From Treponema sp. (GTDB lineage Bacteria > Spirochaetota > Spirochaetia > Treponematales > Treponemataceae): a stretch of 64,000 nt of DNA. A program made the position numbers and the translations under genes. Positions 7,956 through 16,138 of the stretch are shown in pieces (the stretch's first letter is position 1; every line of letters starts with the position of its first letter). Under the pieces are notes generated by a model, which worked only from the letters and a program-made list of their open reading frames with translations, was not told the DNA's origin and made no database searches. The stretch covers positions 1-64,000 of the forward strand of contig JAKSTM010000006.1 in assembly GCA_024402565.1 (NCBI GenBank), read 5' to 3'.

Positions 7956-10265
7956 ATGATTCATCCGATTTTTTATGTAATCTATTCAACAACAACCGTA
8001 GAGTTTCTCATACTATCCATACTTTCGATTCTTTGTTTCAGAAAGAAAACAGAGCTTTCCATTTATATGGGCTTTATTTTCATTTTTACGGCAATTGCCA
8101 TAATCGGATACCTCTTCGGTTTCGGATTCATTTATCAAACTATCAGCAAAATTGGATTCTGTTTTTACTTTAGTTCAATTACACTAATGCTGAATTCACT
8201 CTATTTATTCTGCGTAAAATATTCCGGTTTTAAAACCGAAAAAAGCCTGTCGAAACCACTATCGATAATCATATCCAGTGCAGATTGTACAATTCTATTT
8301 CTTTTAACCATATTCAAGAATCTTCCAAATCCACAGCAAGTTTTCTTTTATGGTAAATATACAATGGTTATGAATCCATCCCATTGGTATTTTAATGTCC
8401 ATCTGGCTATAGCTTATATATACAGTCTGGGTACAATCTGTCTTCTGGTGTACAAAGCCTGCAGTACACCAAAACATAACCGCAGTAAATACATCAACAC
8501 TTTGATTGCATTTATGTTGCCTCTTACAGTAAATGGAATTGCACTGATTTGGAAATTTCATTTTGATGCAACAAACTATATTTACGGACTGGCAGCCCTT
8601 GTAACATATTTATTCTGTTTCAAATATCGTTCACCGCAATATCTTCTTCATACTGTTCAAAACATACTAAACGATGACAGTCGAATGATTATTTGTTTTG
8701 ACGAAAACCATAACTGTACCTGGTACAACAAAAGCATAAAAGATTTCTTAAAAGGTGTAACAGATATTCCAACATTCCTTGAAACAGAATTTGAAAAATG
8801 GCGAAACACATCTACTCAATTCGACGACATGGAAGATGAATTCACCAGAATAGTAAAATTGCCGTTAGGTGACACCATTCTCGATTTTGACATCAGCCTT
8901 CATAAAAAACGGGATGACCTGGATAACTATCTTGGCTGTTATTACATCACTACAGACATAACCGAGAAATTAAAATCAGAAGAAAAACAAAAACTTCTTT
9001 TAGGAATGGATAAACTTACAGAAATTCCTAACCGAGATTACTTTTTCTCAAATGTTAAAAAAACACTTAAATCAAAAACAAATACAACATTCCTCCTTAT
9101 TTGTTCAAACATTGTGGATTTCAAAATCTACAACAACATATTCGGTGAAGAAGCAGGAAACGCAGTTCTCCGAAGATGTGCCGGTTATATTTCTAATCAT
9201 AATAATATTTCTCCTGCATTTGGACGCATCTCTGGAGATATGTTCGCTATGCTTTTACCGGAAGAAAGATATCGTGACGAACCTTTTCTGGATGTCATGA
9301 ATAAAATGGAAACAGAATTCAGTAACTCATTTTATAATCTCCACATGCAGATGGGTGTATACAAAATCACAAACATTAACGAACCTGTATCTTCCATGTG
9401 CGAAAAAGCAATTCTTTCTATGAAGCTTAGAAAGCACGATGCCAGTAAACATATATCATGGTTCACAGAAGACAACCTGGACCAGAACTTACGAGAAAAA
9501 ATGGTCATGGGAAAATTCGAACAGGCTTTACGAAACGGTGAATTCAAAATGTTTCTGCAGCCTCAGGTTACTAAAGACAATAAAGTCTTGGGAGCAGAAG
9601 CTTTAGCCCGTTGGATTGATGAAGATGGAAAAATCATTCCTCCTGACAGATTTATCCCTATTCTGGAAAAAAATAACATCATCACAAAACTTGATCGTTT
9701 TATTTGGGAAGAAGCGGCAAAACAACTGGACAAATGGTCAAAAATGGGGAGGGAAGATCTTCACATTGCCGTTAATATTTCGGTTAAAGATTTCTATCAT
9801 GAAGATTTGTACAAAATATTTACGGACTTGGTAGAAAAATACAATATCGAACCTAAACGATTAAAACTTGAAATCACAGAAACTGCAATCATCTCGGACA
9901 CTGTTGCAATCAATAATCTCTTACAGAAACTCCGCCAGTTTGGATTTGAAATTGAGCTTGATGACTTCGGATCAGGTTACAGTTCTTTAGGACTCTTAAA
10001 AGATATTTCTGTCGATACAATAAAAATCGACATGAGTTTCCTTAGACGTTCTGAATATTCATCTGAAGAAAAAGCATGGCTGATTATTCAGGAAATTGCT
10101 TCTCTCGCAAAAGTGTTAAAAATGGATACTATTGTTGAAGGAGTTGAAGAAGAGGAACAGGTAAAAAAACTTGTTGATTTCGGATGTAATATTTTCCAGG
10201 GATATTATTTTGCAATGCCGGAAACCATTTCTTCGTTTGAAGAACGTGTCAAAATAATCAAATAA
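7956..10265 (+). CDS. Membrane GGDEF-EAL protein (degenerate GGDEF, intact EAL)
   Basis: 769 residues. The first ~220 hold about seven hydrophobic segments, resembling the 7TM sensor found at the N-terminus of some histidine kinases. A PAS-like stretch (about 240-350: DDSRMIICFDENHNCTWYNK...) follows. The GGDEF domain (about 355-500) has SGDMF at 426-430 instead of GGDEF, so cyclase activity is doubtful. The EAL domain (about 515-765) has E548-A549-L550, EITET, DDFGSGYSSL, KIDMSF and VEGVE, so the residues for metal binding and c-di-GMP hydrolysis look intact. It is probably a membrane-bound, sensory c-di-GMP phosphodiesterase. The next gene starts 13 bases on and encodes another signalling protein, probably in the same operon. 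Confidence 0.9.
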   Translation: MIHPIFYVIYSTTTVEFLILSILSILCFRKKTELSIYMGFIFIFTAIAIIGYLFGFGFIYQTISKIGFCFYFSSITLMLNSLYLFCVKYSGFKTEKSLSKPLSIIISSADCTILFLLTIFKNLPNPQQVFFYGKYTMVMNPSHWYFNVHLAIAYIYSLGTICLLVYKACSTPKHNRSKYINTLIAFMLPLTVNGIALIWKFHFDATNYIYGLAALVTYLFCFKYRSPQYLLHTVQNILNDDSRMIICFDENHNCTWYNKSIKDFLKGVTDIPTFLETEFEKWRNTSTQFDDMEDEFTRIVKLPLGDTILDFDISLHKKRDDLDNYLGCYYITTDITEKLKSEEKQKLLLGMDKLTEIPNRDYFFSNVKKTLKSKTNTTFLLICSNIVDFKIYNNIFGEEAGNAVLRRCAGYISNHNNISPAFGRISGDMFAMLLPEERYRDEPFLDVMNKMETEFSNSFYNLHMQMGVYKITNINEPVSSMCEKAILSMKLRKHDASKHISWFTEDNLDQNLREKMVMGKFEQALRNGEFKMFLQPQVTKDNKVLGAEALARWIDEDGKIIPPDRFIPILEKNNIITKLDRFIWEEAAKQLDKWSKMGREDLHIAVNISVKDFYHEDLYKIFTDLVEKYNIEPKRLKLEITETAIISDTVAINNLLQKLRQFGFEIELDDFGSGYSSLGLLKDISVDTIKIDMSFLRRSEYSSEEKAWLIIQEIASLAKVLKMDTIVEGVEEEEQVKKLVDFGCNIFQGYYFAMPETISSFEERVKIIK

Positions 10266-10278
10266 GTCAGGAACCAAT

Positions 10279-11763
10279 ATGAAAAAAAATGATTTAAGCA
10301 TAAATATTCAATCGATTAAAAAAACAAAATTTCAAATGATTACCTGGTTCTCAACTGTTTTTACAATGATGGTTATCTTTCTTTCTACACTTATCATCAG
10401 ACAAACAAATACCATCCTAAAAGAAAAAGTTGCTGCTTTGGAAAATGAGTTGAATGCACAAGCAGCTATAAATCTTTATACAAACATTCAGTCCATTGAA
10501 GCTACAGGTGATTACATAAAAAATATTACTCTTCCAATCAATAAAGCAATAAATGAAAATGAATATACCGATCACGAAAAAAAACTAATCCTTGATGAGC
10601 TGGATACTTTTTTATGCGATTTTTCTGAAATAAAAGATTATTCTGATCTGGCAATTATTTATTCTGATGGAAGTTATTCCGGAATTCTTAATTCACCAAC
10701 GGCAAAAGGCCGGGATCCTCAAAAACTATATGAAGAATTAGAAAATTTCCTGACACTAAATCGCTACAAAAAAAACTGGATTACAGGAGACTTTTCAGAT
10801 TTTAAATCAATTTATTTTATTAAAAGCATATACAACAATGCTATTTTCGTTTGTTCTATTGATGCAGTAAGAGTAAACCAGTTAATAAATAGACCAGACA
10901 GCATGAACCTAAAAACCCGCATTGTAAATGATTCCAATCAAATTATTTATTCTACAGATTTAAAAGAAATTGGCGATTCAGTTTCAGAGCAGTATCTAAA
11001 ATATTTTGAGAATACAGACCTTCTTCATATTTACAAAAAAACGCTTTTTTCGATGACTCCTTGTGAAAATGGATGGAAGCTTATAACAAGTACAGAAATG
11101 AAAGAACTTATGAAAGAACGGAAAGATCTCATTACTTATGTTATCATTCTTTCTGTTCTTGCAATTGGATTCATTTTAATTTTCTGCATTGTGTTCAGTC
11201 TTAAACTTTCAATTCCAATTGAACACCTAATTGTGTCCCTTCATAACCAGGCAACTAAAGATCCTATTACAAAACTTTGCAACGCAAAAACTTTTGAAGA
11301 GAAAACAACAGAATTAATAAATACCATGGGCGGAGAAAACCTGGCATTCTTCTATATGGATATAGATCACTTTAATTCTATTATTGATATTCAAGGAAGA
11401 AGCGAAAGCGAAAACATTCTTTTTGACGTATCCGATTCTATTAGAAGAATATTCCCAAACAATGCTGTCCTAGGACATTTTGGAACTGACCGCTTTTTAG
11501 TCTGTACAATTGTGTCGCCAGACCCTGATAACGAAAATTCAGTTTCTTCTTTCTGCGAAAAACTACAACAGGAATTATTCACCAGATTCCAAGGCGATTT
11601 CGACATCACTATGAGTATTGGAGTTTCACTGTACCCTTCTCACGGAAAATCCTTCAAAATTCTTTATGACATGGCAGAGCGCGCCATGACTTCTGTAAAA
11701 CGCACATCCCGAAACGATTGGCATATTTTTGATCCAAGCAAAGACCTTAAAACCTGGAAATAA
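10279..11763 (+). CDS. Membrane sensor with degenerate GGDEF domain
   Basis: 494 residues. A transmembrane helix at about 20-42, an extracytoplasmic sensor region to about 285 (Cache-like in length and layout), a second helix (about 286-312), a short linker, and a C-terminal GGDEF-fold domain (about 330-490). The fold is supported by FFYMDIDHFN and by ITMSIGVSLYPSHG, but the signature is G402-T-D-R-F406 in place of GGDEF, so catalysis is uncertain. It starts 13 bases after the EAL gene with AGGA upstream; the pair may work together, this one as a sensor or GTP-binding partner. That partnership is inferred. Confidence 0.85.
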   Translation: MKKNDLSINIQSIKKTKFQMITWFSTVFTMMVIFLSTLIIRQTNTILKEKVAALENELNAQAAINLYTNIQSIEATGDYIKNITLPINKAINENEYTDHEKKLILDELDTFLCDFSEIKDYSDLAIIYSDGSYSGILNSPTAKGRDPQKLYEELENFLTLNRYKKNWITGDFSDFKSIYFIKSIYNNAIFVCSIDAVRVNQLINRPDSMNLKTRIVNDSNQIIYSTDLKEIGDSVSEQYLKYFENTDLLHIYKKTLFSMTPCENGWKLITSTEMKELMKERKDLITYVIILSVLAIGFILIFCIVFSLKLSIPIEHLIVSLHNQATKDPITKLCNAKTFEEKTTELINTMGGENLAFFYMDIDHFNSIIDIQGRSESENILFDVSDSIRRIFPNNAVLGHFGTDRFLVCTIVSPDPDNENSVSSFCEKLQQELFTRFQGDFDITMSIGVSLYPSHGKSFKILYDMAERAMTSVKRTSRNDWHIFDPSKDLKTWK

Positions 11764-11801
11764 AAAACGCCTCTTCCCCTTTGGAAGAAGCGATTATAAC
11801 G

Positions 11802-11821
11802 TCAGCAACTTTTACGAAACC
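11802..11821. repeat. 20-bp copy of the gdhA 3' coding sequence
   Basis: The 20 bases here are identical to 12039-12058 inside gdhA (encoding GFVKVAE), in the same orientation. The sequence beyond degrades quickly. It looks like the remnant of a small duplication. Confidence 0.6.
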
Positions 11822-11845
11822 TGGCTAAAATAGCAAATGCGTTAA

Positions 11846-11872
11846 AAAAAGGAGTCCGGTGGACTCCTTTTT
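11846..11872. terminator. Bidirectional terminator between the GGDEF gene and gdhA
   Basis: AAAAAGGAGTCC pairs perfectly with GGACTCCTTTTT around a 3-base loop. Confidence 0.85.
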
Positions 11873-11954
11873 AGCATTTACTTACATTCTGCCTCGGCCG
11901 TCCGAAAATACCTCTTAGATTATGGCGGGTTTTCCATTTGGAAATAAACCCGCC

Positions 11955-12011
11955 AAAAGAGTTTGTCAAGGCTTTAAGGGAGCCGAAGGCGACCGTGCCT
12001 TGACGAACTCT
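11955..12011 (-). terminator. Long hairpin at the end of gdhA, probable terminator
   Basis: 15-base arms at 11958-11972 and 11997-12011 with one G-T mismatch; on the minus strand the stem is followed by TTTT. The upstream arm overlaps the gdhA stop codon. A second palindrome (GGCGGGTTT/AAACCCGCC, 11924-11954) follows immediately. Confidence 0.5.
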
Positions 12012-13369
12012 TACACAAGACCCTGTGCTACCATTGCTTCAGCAACTTTTACGAAACCAGCAATATTTGCACCTGCAACGTAGTCTGTAGCTCCAGACTT
12101 TGTTTTGAGTCCGAATTTCTTAGCTGTGTTGTAAGCGTTGTCGTGGATGTTGATCATGATGTTGTGGAGCATTTCATCAACCTGTTCACGTGTCCATGAA
12201 AGGCGTTCTGAGTTCTGAGACATTTCGAGACCAGATGTTGCAACACCACCAGCGTTTGAAGCTTTTCCTGGTGCGAAGAGAACACCTGCATCCTGGAATG
12301 TGCGTGTAGCTTCGAGAGTAGAAGGCATGTTAGCACCTTCAGCAACGAGCATTACACCGTTCTTTACGAGCATTTTTGCTTCGTCACCATTAAGTTCGTT
12401 CTGTGTAGCACATGGGAATGCACAGTCAACTTTAACTTCCCAAGGACGTTTTCCAGCAAAGAATTTTGCTGTTGGGAATTTCTTTGCATATTCGTCGATC
12501 TTTTTGTGAGCATCGCGGAACTTCTTAACGTAGTCAAGTTTCTTCTGTGTGATTCCGTCTGGATCGTAGATGTATCCAGAAGAGTCAGACATTGTAACAA
12601 CTTTAGCACCAAGCTGGATAAGTTTTTCAACAGCGTACTGAGCAACGTTACCGTCACCAGAAACTGAACATACTTTTCCTTCGAATGTCTGTCCAACTTT
12701 CTTCAGCATTTCGTCTGCGAAGTAGATCAGACCGTAACCTGTAGCTTCTGTACGGATAAGTGAACCACCGAATGTGAGTCCTTTTCCTGTAAGAACACCT
12801 GTGAATTCGTTGCGGAGTCTCTTGTACTGTCCGAACATGTAAGCAACTTCACGTCCACCTACACCTTTGTCTCCGGCTGGAACGTCTGTATCTGCACCAA
12901 TGTGGCGCTGAAGTTCTGTCATGAATGACTGACAGAAACGCATAACTTCGTTGTCTGATTTTCCATGAACGTCGAAGTCAGATCCACCTTTACCACCACC
13001 CATTGGGAGTGTTGTAAGAGAGTTTTTAAGAACCTGTTCGAATCCGAGGAATTTAAGAACTGAAAGGTTTACTTCTGGAGAGAAACGGATTCCTCCTTTG
13101 TAAGGTCCGATAGCAGAGTTGAACTGTACACGGTAACCGCGGTTGATGTGGTATACACCTTTGTCATCCATCCAAGGAACACGGAACATAACTACACGTT
13201 CTGGTTCTACAAGTCTTTCAAGAATTGCGTTCTTTTTCAGCTGTGGCATTTTGTCTACAACTGGATCAAGTGTTGTGAGAACTTCTTCAACTGCCTGAAG
13301 GAATTCTGGCTGGTCAGCATTCTTTGCTTTTACATCTTCCCATACGCTCTGTACGTATTTGCTATTCAT
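12011..13369 (-). CDS. gdhA: NADP-type glutamate dehydrogenase
   Basis: 452 residues, the length of hexameric class I glutamate dehydrogenases. It interconverts 2-oxoglutarate plus ammonium and glutamate. The substrate-binding lysine motif PMGGGKGGSDFDVHGKSD, the catalytic region DTDVPAGDKGVGGREVAYMFGQYKRL and the nucleotide-binding GDGNVAQYAVEKL are all present. The length and motif set fit the ammonium-assimilating NADPH enzyme, but coenzyme choice cannot be proven by eye. The start has GGGG about 8 bases upstream. It is a single gene, bounded downstream by hairpins and upstream by a 400-base spacer. Confidence 0.96.
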   Translation of the reverse strand: MNSKYVQSVWEDVKAKNADQPEFLQAVEEVLTTLDPVVDKMPQLKKNAILERLVEPERVVMFRVPWMDDKGVYHINRGYRVQFNSAIGPYKGGIRFSPEVNLSVLKFLGFEQVLKNSLTTLPMGGGKGGSDFDVHGKSDNEVMRFCQSFMTELQRHIGADTDVPAGDKGVGGREVAYMFGQYKRLRNEFTGVLTGKGLTFGGSLIRTEATGYGLIYFADEMLKKVGQTFEGKVCSVSGDGNVAQYAVEKLIQLGAKVVTMSDSSGYIYDPDGITQKKLDYVKKFRDAHKKIDEYAKKFPTAKFFAGKRPWEVKVDCAFPCATQNELNGDEAKMLVKNGVMLVAEGANMPSTLEATRTFQDAGVLFAPGKASNAGGVATSGLEMSQNSERLSWTREQVDEMLHNIMINIHDNAYNTAKKFGLKTKSGATDYVAGANIAGFVKVAEAMVAQGLV

Positions 13370-13773
13370 AGGTTACCCCTTATATTTGATTTGGAACGGC
13401 AGCCTTTATGAAGCAACGCTTCAGACCACCCTGTTCCTATTTTTAAGCTCTTTTATCAGACTAAAAATCTGCCTGAGTTAAGAAACTAAAATACAATGTG
13501 ATTAAAGTTCGTCGGAACAAAAATTAAAAGTTAAACAGAAAACATTTAGTCCCGAACTGCTCGCCTTTGAGCAAAAGACATGCGGTAAAAACCGTAGTGA
13601 AAAGAAAAAAGATGTGTACAACTCCCGGCGCCATTGCCATAAGGGGCTGTAACTTCAATAATATTCCACAAATAAAAAAAAAGCAAGACTTTAGTATCAT
13701 TAAATTCCTTTAGTATTCCTAAAAAACTAAACTTAATTGCTTTATTCAGAACCATCTATTAAAATAGAACTAT
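13370..13773. other. 404-base gene-free spacer with several hairpins
   Basis: It lies between divergent gdhA and the DUF4954 gene. On the gdhA side, about 50 bases before the start, GGAAC and GTTCC bracket a GAAGC-GTT-GCTTC hairpin (about 13390-13435). Farther out, 13550-13645 holds a small GC-rich cluster of stems (GCTC/GAGC, CGGT/ACCG) in otherwise AT-rich DNA. I recognise no known riboswitch or small RNA class. An open frame at 13546-13755 (-) has no plausible start site or composition. Confidence 0.4.
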
Positions 13774-15957
13774 ATGAATAAAGTGATTATTCCGGAATCG
13801 ATTAGACCGCAGAATGACGAAATTCCACCAGAACTTCTAGTTGGAAAACGTCATTTAAATCTGAACGAAATCCAGATTCTTTTAAGCAACTCCAACAAAA
13901 ACACCGATCCTTCATGGCAGAATTTTTATGTCGATGATTCTCCAAACGGATTCGATCCTTCACTTGTAAAAAGCAATTACTTTGACGGATATATTATTCT
14001 TGGAAAATTAAGGCCGGCAAAACTTCAGTATCACGATCTGATTTTGGAAACAGGTATTTACCGTTCTATGGTTAGAAACGTTGTTACTGGTGATGACTGT
14101 GCATTTAAAAATATCTCATACTTGGACAACTACCGATTCGGTAACCGTGTTATGCTTTTCAACATCCAGGAAATGTGTTGTACAAACCATGCTAAATTTG
14201 GATGCGGAATTCTTAAGGAAGGTGAACCGGAAAGTCACCGTGTATGGATTAGCGTTGGAAATGAAAATGACGGTCGTGCAGTTCTTCCATTTGAAAGCAT
14301 GATTCCAGCAGATGCATACCTTTGGAGTCATTATCGCGAAGATCAGGAAGTTCTTGATGCATTCAAACGAATGGTTGAAAAGAACAACGACGGGAAACTG
14401 AACACATACGGCTTTATCGATGACGACTGTGTAATTAAAAATACAGGAATTATCAAAGATGCAAAAATCGGAAAAGCCGCTTACATTAAAGGAGCCTTAA
14501 AACTCAAAAACTTTACCATGCTTTCTTCTGAAGAAGAACCTAGCCAGATTGGTGAAGGCGTAATAATGGTAAACGGTATTCTTGGTTATTCTTCACACGT
14601 CTTCTATCAGGCTGTAGCAGTTCGTTTCGTAATCGGAAGAAACTGTCAGGTAAAATACGGTGTTCGTCTTTTAAACTCTGTATTGGGAGACAACTCAACA
14701 GTTTCCTGCTGTGAGATTTTAAACAACCTGATTTTCCCATTCCATGAACAGCACCACAACTCTTCATTCCTTATTGCAACCACCTGTCAGGGACAGAGTA
14801 ATATTGCTTCAGGCGCAACTGTTGGAAGTAACCATAACTCACGTAGTCCAGACGGAGAGATTTTTGCAAAACGCGGATTCTGGCCTGGCCTTTGCTCAGA
14901 CTTCAAACATAACTCACGATTTGCAAGTTTTACACTTATTAGCAAAGGAAGTTACCAGCACGAACTGGATATCCCTTATCCTTTTGCACTTGTTGCTCCT
15001 GGAAACCACGGAGACTGTTCAATTCATATTATTCCTGCATTCTGGTTTATGTATGATATGTTTGCCATTGCTCGTAACAACTACAAATTCCAGAAACGTG
15101 ATAAACGAGTAACAAAAGTTCAGCATATAGAAACAGATCCTTATGCTCCTGATACAATGCAGGAAATCATGAGTGCAATTGACAGACTTATCAGATTGAC
15201 GACAGAGATTCTTCCTGAACTTGATGCAGAGCGCGCTGCAAATGCACAGACCCCTGTAGAACTTTATCAGGCAGCAAAAGATTATATGCACCATAATGAA
15301 ATGGCAACATATACACTTCGTGATGATGTATGTCAAAAAAAATATGGAGCTACTATTTTCAAACCGGTACGAGCCTACAAAATGTACCGCAAAATAATTA
15401 AGTTCTTTGCAACAAGAACTCTTCTTGAATTCTTTGAACGTGAAAAAATCAATTCTCTTTCAGTTTCTGTTCTGACAAAAATCCGTAAGATTCCTCTGTT
15501 TACAGAATGGGAAAATATCGGCGGTCAAATTATTCCATGCAAAAAACGAGTCGAATTATTTGAAAAAATCAAAACAGGCGAAATTGATTCATGGGAATCA
15601 GTCCATGCTTTCTATGATAAATGTGCTGAAGAATATGAAAATTACAAAGTTCGATATTCAGTTTACCTTCTTGAAAAACTGTATGCCCGTCCTATAGAAG
15701 AATTCTCGGCATACCTTTACAACAATATCATTGAAGACGTAACAGAAATCTCAATCGAAATGTATGATGCTTCAGTCAAATCCCGCGAAAAAGACTACAC
15801 CGACTACTATCGTCAGATGGTTTATTCTTCTTCTCAGGAAATGGAAAACATCCTTGGACCAATGGATAAAAATGACTTCCTCATAGCATTCAAAAAACAA
15901 ACCGATGATTTTGTAAATCGTCTCAAGACCCTCTTTGATGGGTTGACAATCAACTAA
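13774..15957 (+). CDS. DUF4954 family protein (left-handed beta-helix type)
   Basis: 727 residues, soluble, no signal peptide. The middle (about 70-420) contains repeated short turns with hydrophobic residues at i, i+2 and i+4 (TGDDCAFKNI, IGKAAYIKG, IGRNCQVKYG, ILGDNSTVS), the look of a left-handed parallel beta-helix as in acyltransferases. SHRVWISVGNENDGRAVLPFESM and the CQGQSNIASGATVGSNHNSRSPDGE segment are the stretches I associate with DUF4954 proteins of Bacteroidetes and treponemes. The C-terminal 250 residues are helical. Function is unknown; a sugar- or nucleotide-linked acyltransferase is possible. No terminator separates it from the leu leader. Confidence 0.7.
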   Translation: MNKVIIPESIRPQNDEIPPELLVGKRHLNLNEIQILLSNSNKNTDPSWQNFYVDDSPNGFDPSLVKSNYFDGYIILGKLRPAKLQYHDLILETGIYRSMVRNVVTGDDCAFKNISYLDNYRFGNRVMLFNIQEMCCTNHAKFGCGILKEGEPESHRVWISVGNENDGRAVLPFESMIPADAYLWSHYREDQEVLDAFKRMVEKNNDGKLNTYGFIDDDCVIKNTGIIKDAKIGKAAYIKGALKLKNFTMLSSEEEPSQIGEGVIMVNGILGYSSHVFYQAVAVRFVIGRNCQVKYGVRLLNSVLGDNSTVSCCEILNNLIFPFHEQHHNSSFLIATTCQGQSNIASGATVGSNHNSRSPDGEIFAKRGFWPGLCSDFKHNSRFASFTLISKGSYQHELDIPYPFALVAPGNHGDCSIHIIPAFWFMYDMFAIARNNYKFQKRDKRVTKVQHIETDPYAPDTMQEIMSAIDRLIRLTTEILPELDAERAANAQTPVELYQAAKDYMHHNEMATYTLRDDVCQKKYGATIFKPVRAYKMYRKIIKFFATRTLLEFFEREKINSLSVSVLTKIRKIPLFTEWENIGGQIIPCKKRVELFEKIKTGEIDSWESVHAFYDKCAEEYENYKVRYSVYLLEKLYARPIEEFSAYLYNNIIEDVTEISIEMYDASVKSREKDYTDYYRQMVYSSSQEMENILGPMDKNDFLIAFKKQTDDFVNRLKTLFDGLTIN

Positions 15958-15979
15958 AAAAAGAGGATTATTTATATAT

Positions 15980-16039
15980 ATGAAAGCAATGCTTCTACTT
16001 CTACTTACAGGTTCTCATCCGGCAAAGTGCGATTGGTAG
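15980..16039 (+). CDS. Leucine leader peptide of the leuA attenuator
   Basis: A 19-residue frame, MKAMLLLLLTGSHPAKCDW, with five consecutive Leu codons (CTT CTA CTT CTA CTT, 15992-16006) ending in TAG. It precedes a terminator and leuA, the first enzyme of leucine synthesis. AGAGGA at about 15962-15967 is the nearest ribosome binding site, at a rather long spacing of 12 bases. The peptide itself is a sensor of charged Leu-tRNA and not a functional product. Confidence 0.85.
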   Translation: MKAMLLLLLTGSHPAKCDW

Positions 16040-16084
16040 ATGCATATTCATATTTGAATCAGTAACTAACAAGACCTGTCGCAC
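16027..16084 (+). promoter_or_regulatory. Antiterminator stem of the leuA attenuator
   Basis: GTGCGATTGGT (16027-16037) can pair with ACCTGTCGCAC (16074-16084), 10 of 11 positions including one G-U. The first strand covers the leader stop codon; the second includes the 5' arm of the terminator. The two structures are therefore mutually exclusive. A ribosome stalled on the Leu codons leaves the first strand free (read-through); one that reaches the stop covers it (termination). Confidence 0.75.
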
Positions 16085-16104
16085 AACGGCAGGTCTTTTT
16101 TTTT
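16071..16104 (+). terminator. Attenuator terminator upstream of leuA
   Basis: AAGACCTGTC (16071-16080) pairs with GGCAGGTCTT (16088-16097; one G-U) over a 7-base loop, followed by an uninterrupted T-run to 16104. It ends 35 bases before leuA. Confidence 0.9.
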
Positions 16105-16138
16105 CATCAAAACTGTTTATAAAAAAGGAGAAAAATAT

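Noticed and set aside
15943-15971. TTGACA with GATTAT as promoter of the leu leader
   Set aside because: The implied RNA start (about 15978) would remove the leader ribosome site and leave a near-leaderless peptide; kept only as a possibility, and read-through from the DUF4954 gene is equally open.
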